Positions 6,261 to 7,809 of a DNA stretch of 7,809 bases are shown here, piece after piece (the stretch's first letter is position 1; each line of letters opens with the position of its first letter). A program made the position numbers and the translations under genes. The notes beneath the pieces were generated by a model, which was not told the DNA's origin, did not search any database, and was given only the letters and a program-made list of their open reading frames with translations. The DNA is taken from the NCBI GenBank assembly GCA_019233165.1, contig JAFAMS010000430.1:1-7809 (forward strand), given 5' to 3'. Source of the DNA: Vulcanimicrobiota bacterium. GTDB lineage: Bacteria; Vulcanimicrobiota; Vulcanimicrobiia; Vulcanimicrobiales; Vulcanimicrobiaceae.

Positions 6261-7379
6261 TCAGCAAGGCGGCTCGCGAGCGATGAGCTCGATCACGATT
6301 CGCGTTCCACCGAGCGGCGAACGCTGCGCACGAACGTTCCCGCCGCAACGTTCGACAAGCCGCCGAACGAGCGCTAGTCCGAGACCGCTCCCGCCCCGGC
6401 GCGCGTCGCGCGCCCGATATCCGAGCTCGAAAACGGCGTCGAGCTCGTCGTCCGGAATTCCGGGACCGTCGTCGTCGATCGTCGTGACGACCGTCGAGCT
6501 ATCTTCGCCACGCGAGGCGCCGATCGCGATCGTCCCGTTCGGACGGCCGTGGTCGAGCGCGTTCCCGACGACGTTGAGGCAGACGTGCGTCAGATCGTCG
6601 CGTCCGATCGCGACGAACGTCGCATCCGGCAGCCGGCACTTGACGGCGCAACCGCGCATCCGCGGTTCGAGGGGCGCAAGCGCTTCTTCGATCGTCTCAC
6701 GCAGCGGCACGCAGTCCTCGCTTGCAAGTCGCGTCGAGCTCAGATCGAGCAGCGAGATTCGATACATTCCGTCGACCAGCCGGGAAAGGCGAAGCGCCTC
6801 GCCGCGCGCGATCTCGAGGTACCGCCGCCTCGCGCCGGCGGCCGGACGCTCGTCAAGGACGGTTTCGAGAAATCCTCGGATCGACGTGAGCGGCGCGCGC
6901 AGCTCGTGGCCGACGATCGAGAAGAACTCGAACTTCTCGCGCTCCCGCTCCCCTCGCGCGAGCGCCGCACGCATCTCGCGCTCGAGCTCGAGATTCGAAC
7001 CGACGCTTGCCAGGGTCCAGCCTCCATCGAGACCAACGCCGAGCGCGGCGGACAGCGCCCCGCTCGCACGCGCCAGCGTCGCGCGGCAGTCGGGCGCCGC
7101 GCCGGTTCGAGGCGATCCGGCCAGCGCGACCGAGAACAAGAGCGAGCGCGGCTCGTGCGCGAGCAGATCGCCGGAACGCACGGCTCGCGCGCCGACGGTT
7201 GCGAACGCGGAGCTTGCGCAGCGCTCGAAGCGCAGAGCTGCCGCCCGGCCGTCGCGCCATGCGATCCGCTCCAATTCGCCCAGCCGCATTACGAGAAGCG
7301 GAACGGGGCGCTGGGGACCGAGTCGTGCGAGGCGCCCCGCGAGCCCCTTTGCCGTGAGGACCGCGACGCGGCGGCTCAC
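6261..7379 (-). CDS. Soluble sensor histidine kinase with degenerate GGDEF-like input domain
   Basis: This autophosphorylating kinase should phosphorylate the adjacent response regulator. I place the start at GTG 7379-7377, which overlaps the regulator stop as GTGA, giving 372 residues; a start at an upstream ATG would overlap the regulator by about 145 bases with low-quality, Arg-rich sequence. No membrane segment is visible, so it is cytoplasmic. Residues about 24-123 resemble a GGDEF fold: LLVMRLGELERI, then RSGDLLAHE, then LLFSVALAG, but the GGDEF signature is replaced (HEPRSLL). A charged, probably coiled linker (about 119-153) leads to the H-box GHELRAPLTSI with phospho-acceptor His158. 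The ATPase domain has the N-box LNVVGNALDH (Asn273), G1 DDGPGIP (around 303-309) and G2 GGSGLGLAL (329-337), all intact. The kinase call is firm; the input-domain call is inference from pattern alone. Confidence 0.93.
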   Translation of the reverse strand: MSRRVAVLTAKGLAGRLARLGPQRPVPLLVMRLGELERIAWRDGRAAALRFERCASSAFATVGARAVRSGDLLAHEPRSLLFSVALAGSPRTGAAPDCRATLARASGALSAALGVGLDGGWTLASVGSNLELEREMRAALARGEREREKFEFFSIVGHELRAPLTSIRGFLETVLDERPAAGARRRYLEIARGEALRLSRLVDGMYRISLLDLSSTRLASEDCVPLRETIEEALAPLEPRMRGCAVKCRLPDATFVAIGRDDLTHVCLNVVGNALDHGRPNGTIAIGASRGEDSSTVVTTIDDDGPGIPDDELDAVFELGYRARDARRGGSGLGLALVRRLVERCGGNVRAQRSPLGGTRIVIELIAREPPC

Positions 7380-7809
7380 GGCGGTTGGGCGAATTTGTAT
7401 CCGAAGCCGTGCACCGTTGCGATTGCAGTGCCGAGCGCGCGACGTTCTTCGATCTTCGCGCGCAGACGACGAACGTGAACGTCGACCGTCCGCTCGTCGC
7501 CGTCGAAATCGAATCCCCATACCTTCTCGAGCAGCGTCGCGCGCGAGAGCGCGACTCCGGGATTCGAAGCGAGCTCGAGCAGAAGTGCGAACTCACGCGG
7601 CTTGAGCCCGACATCGTCGCCGTCGACTCGCGCCTCGCGCGCCGCCTCGTCGATGACCAGACGGCCGAAACGAAGGACGCGCGGCGAGCTTTCGAAGGCG
7701 ACCCCGCTGCGCCGTAAGACCGCGCGAACGCGCGCAACCATCTCACGCGGTGAAAACGGCTTTGTGACGTAGTCGTCCGCACCGATCTCAAAGCCGACGA
7801 CGCGGTCGA
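7376..7809 (-). CDS. OmpR/PhoB-family response regulator (partial, N-terminus outside window)
   Basis: This DNA-binding regulator is the likely partner of the overlapping kinase. The visible 143 residues begin within the receiver domain, where GFEIGADDYVTKPFSPRE gives the end of the receiver with the conserved Lys (KPF); roughly the first 80 residues, including the phospho-acceptor Asp, are outside the window. After a linker (about 34-48) comes a complete winged-helix domain: LKPREFALLLELASNPG (68-84), the SRATLLEKVWG helix (88-98), the recognition helix TVDVHVRRLRAKIE (107-120) and the wing ATVHGFGYKF (130-139). The ATG at 7741 is internal, since conserved receiver sequence continues upstream in frame. 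The TGA at 7378-7376 overlaps the kinase GTG, so the two are translationally coupled. Targets are unknown; the mannosidase downstream is a candidate. Confidence 0.95.
   Translation of the reverse strand, partial: DRVVGFEIGADDYVTKPFSPREMVARVRAVLRRSGVAFESSPRVLRFGRLVIDEAAREARVDGDDVGLKPREFALLLELASNPGVALSRATLLEKVWGFDFDGDERTVDVHVRRLRAKIEERRALGTAIATVHGFGYKFAQPP

Noticed and set aside
5055..6377. Plus-strand open frame of 440 codons opposite the mannosidase
   Set aside because: Same antisense shadow effect; composition is Arg/Asp/Val-heavy and no domain pattern is seen, while the minus strand carries full GH125 signatures.
7380..7520. Upstream ATG start at 7520 for the histidine kinase
   Set aside because: It would add 47 Arg-rich residues that overlap the conserved winged-helix domain of the response regulator; the GTG in the GTGA overlap is the natural start.
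6172..7605. Plus-strand open frame of 477 codons opposite the kinase and regulator
   Set aside because: Ser/Arg/Ala-rich low-complexity product with no family features; it spans two unrelated, well-supported minus-strand genes.
7376..7741. Stand-alone small DNA-binding protein starting at the ATG at 7741
   Set aside because: The frame continues upstream to the window edge with receiver-domain residues (GADDYVTKPF), so this is the C-terminal part of a full response regulator.

Overview
The window is a GC-rich, gene-dense bacterial chromosomal segment in which every convincing gene lies on the minus strand, so it reads right to left. It carries flagellar basal-body genes, a two-component system, a secreted glycosidase and a purine biosynthesis gene. 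There are no RNA genes, insertion sequences, phage genes or CRISPR arrays. I cannot name the organism with confidence. The content fits a motile, high-GC, poorly characterised bacterium, possibly a candidate phylum such as Eremiobacterota, but that is a guess from overall style and not from a marker gene.

Layout in transcription order. The window opens inside an OmpR/PhoB-type response regulator (7809-7376), whose stop overlaps the GTG start of a soluble histidine kinase (7379-6261) in a GTGA arrangement. After 39 bp comes a GH125-type secreted exo-alpha-1,6-mannosidase (6221-4902), and 7 bp later adenylosuccinate synthetase purA (4894-3680). This tight packing suggests one transcription unit. 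A 221-bp gap (3459-3679) follows. It holds a hairpin with a T-tract that looks like an intrinsic terminator, and an unannotated 45-codon ORF with a good ribosome-binding site that runs across the hairpin and into the start of fliF. Then come fliF (3458-1773), fliG (1699-602) and the 5' two-thirds or more of fliH (598-1), which leaves the window.

How the genes fit together. FliF (MS ring), FliG (rotor/switch) and FliH (export ATPase regulator) form the usual core of a flagellar operon; fliI is expected next, beyond position 1. fliE, which often precedes fliF, is not here, so fliF starts the block directly after purA. The two-component pair may control the mannosidase, but only adjacency supports this.

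No clearly new multi-gene system is visible. The points most worth a second look are the leader ORF/terminator arrangement before fliF, a degenerate GGDEF-like input domain in the kinase, the pairing of a two-component system with GH125, and a short ORF that bridges fliF and fliG stop-to-start.
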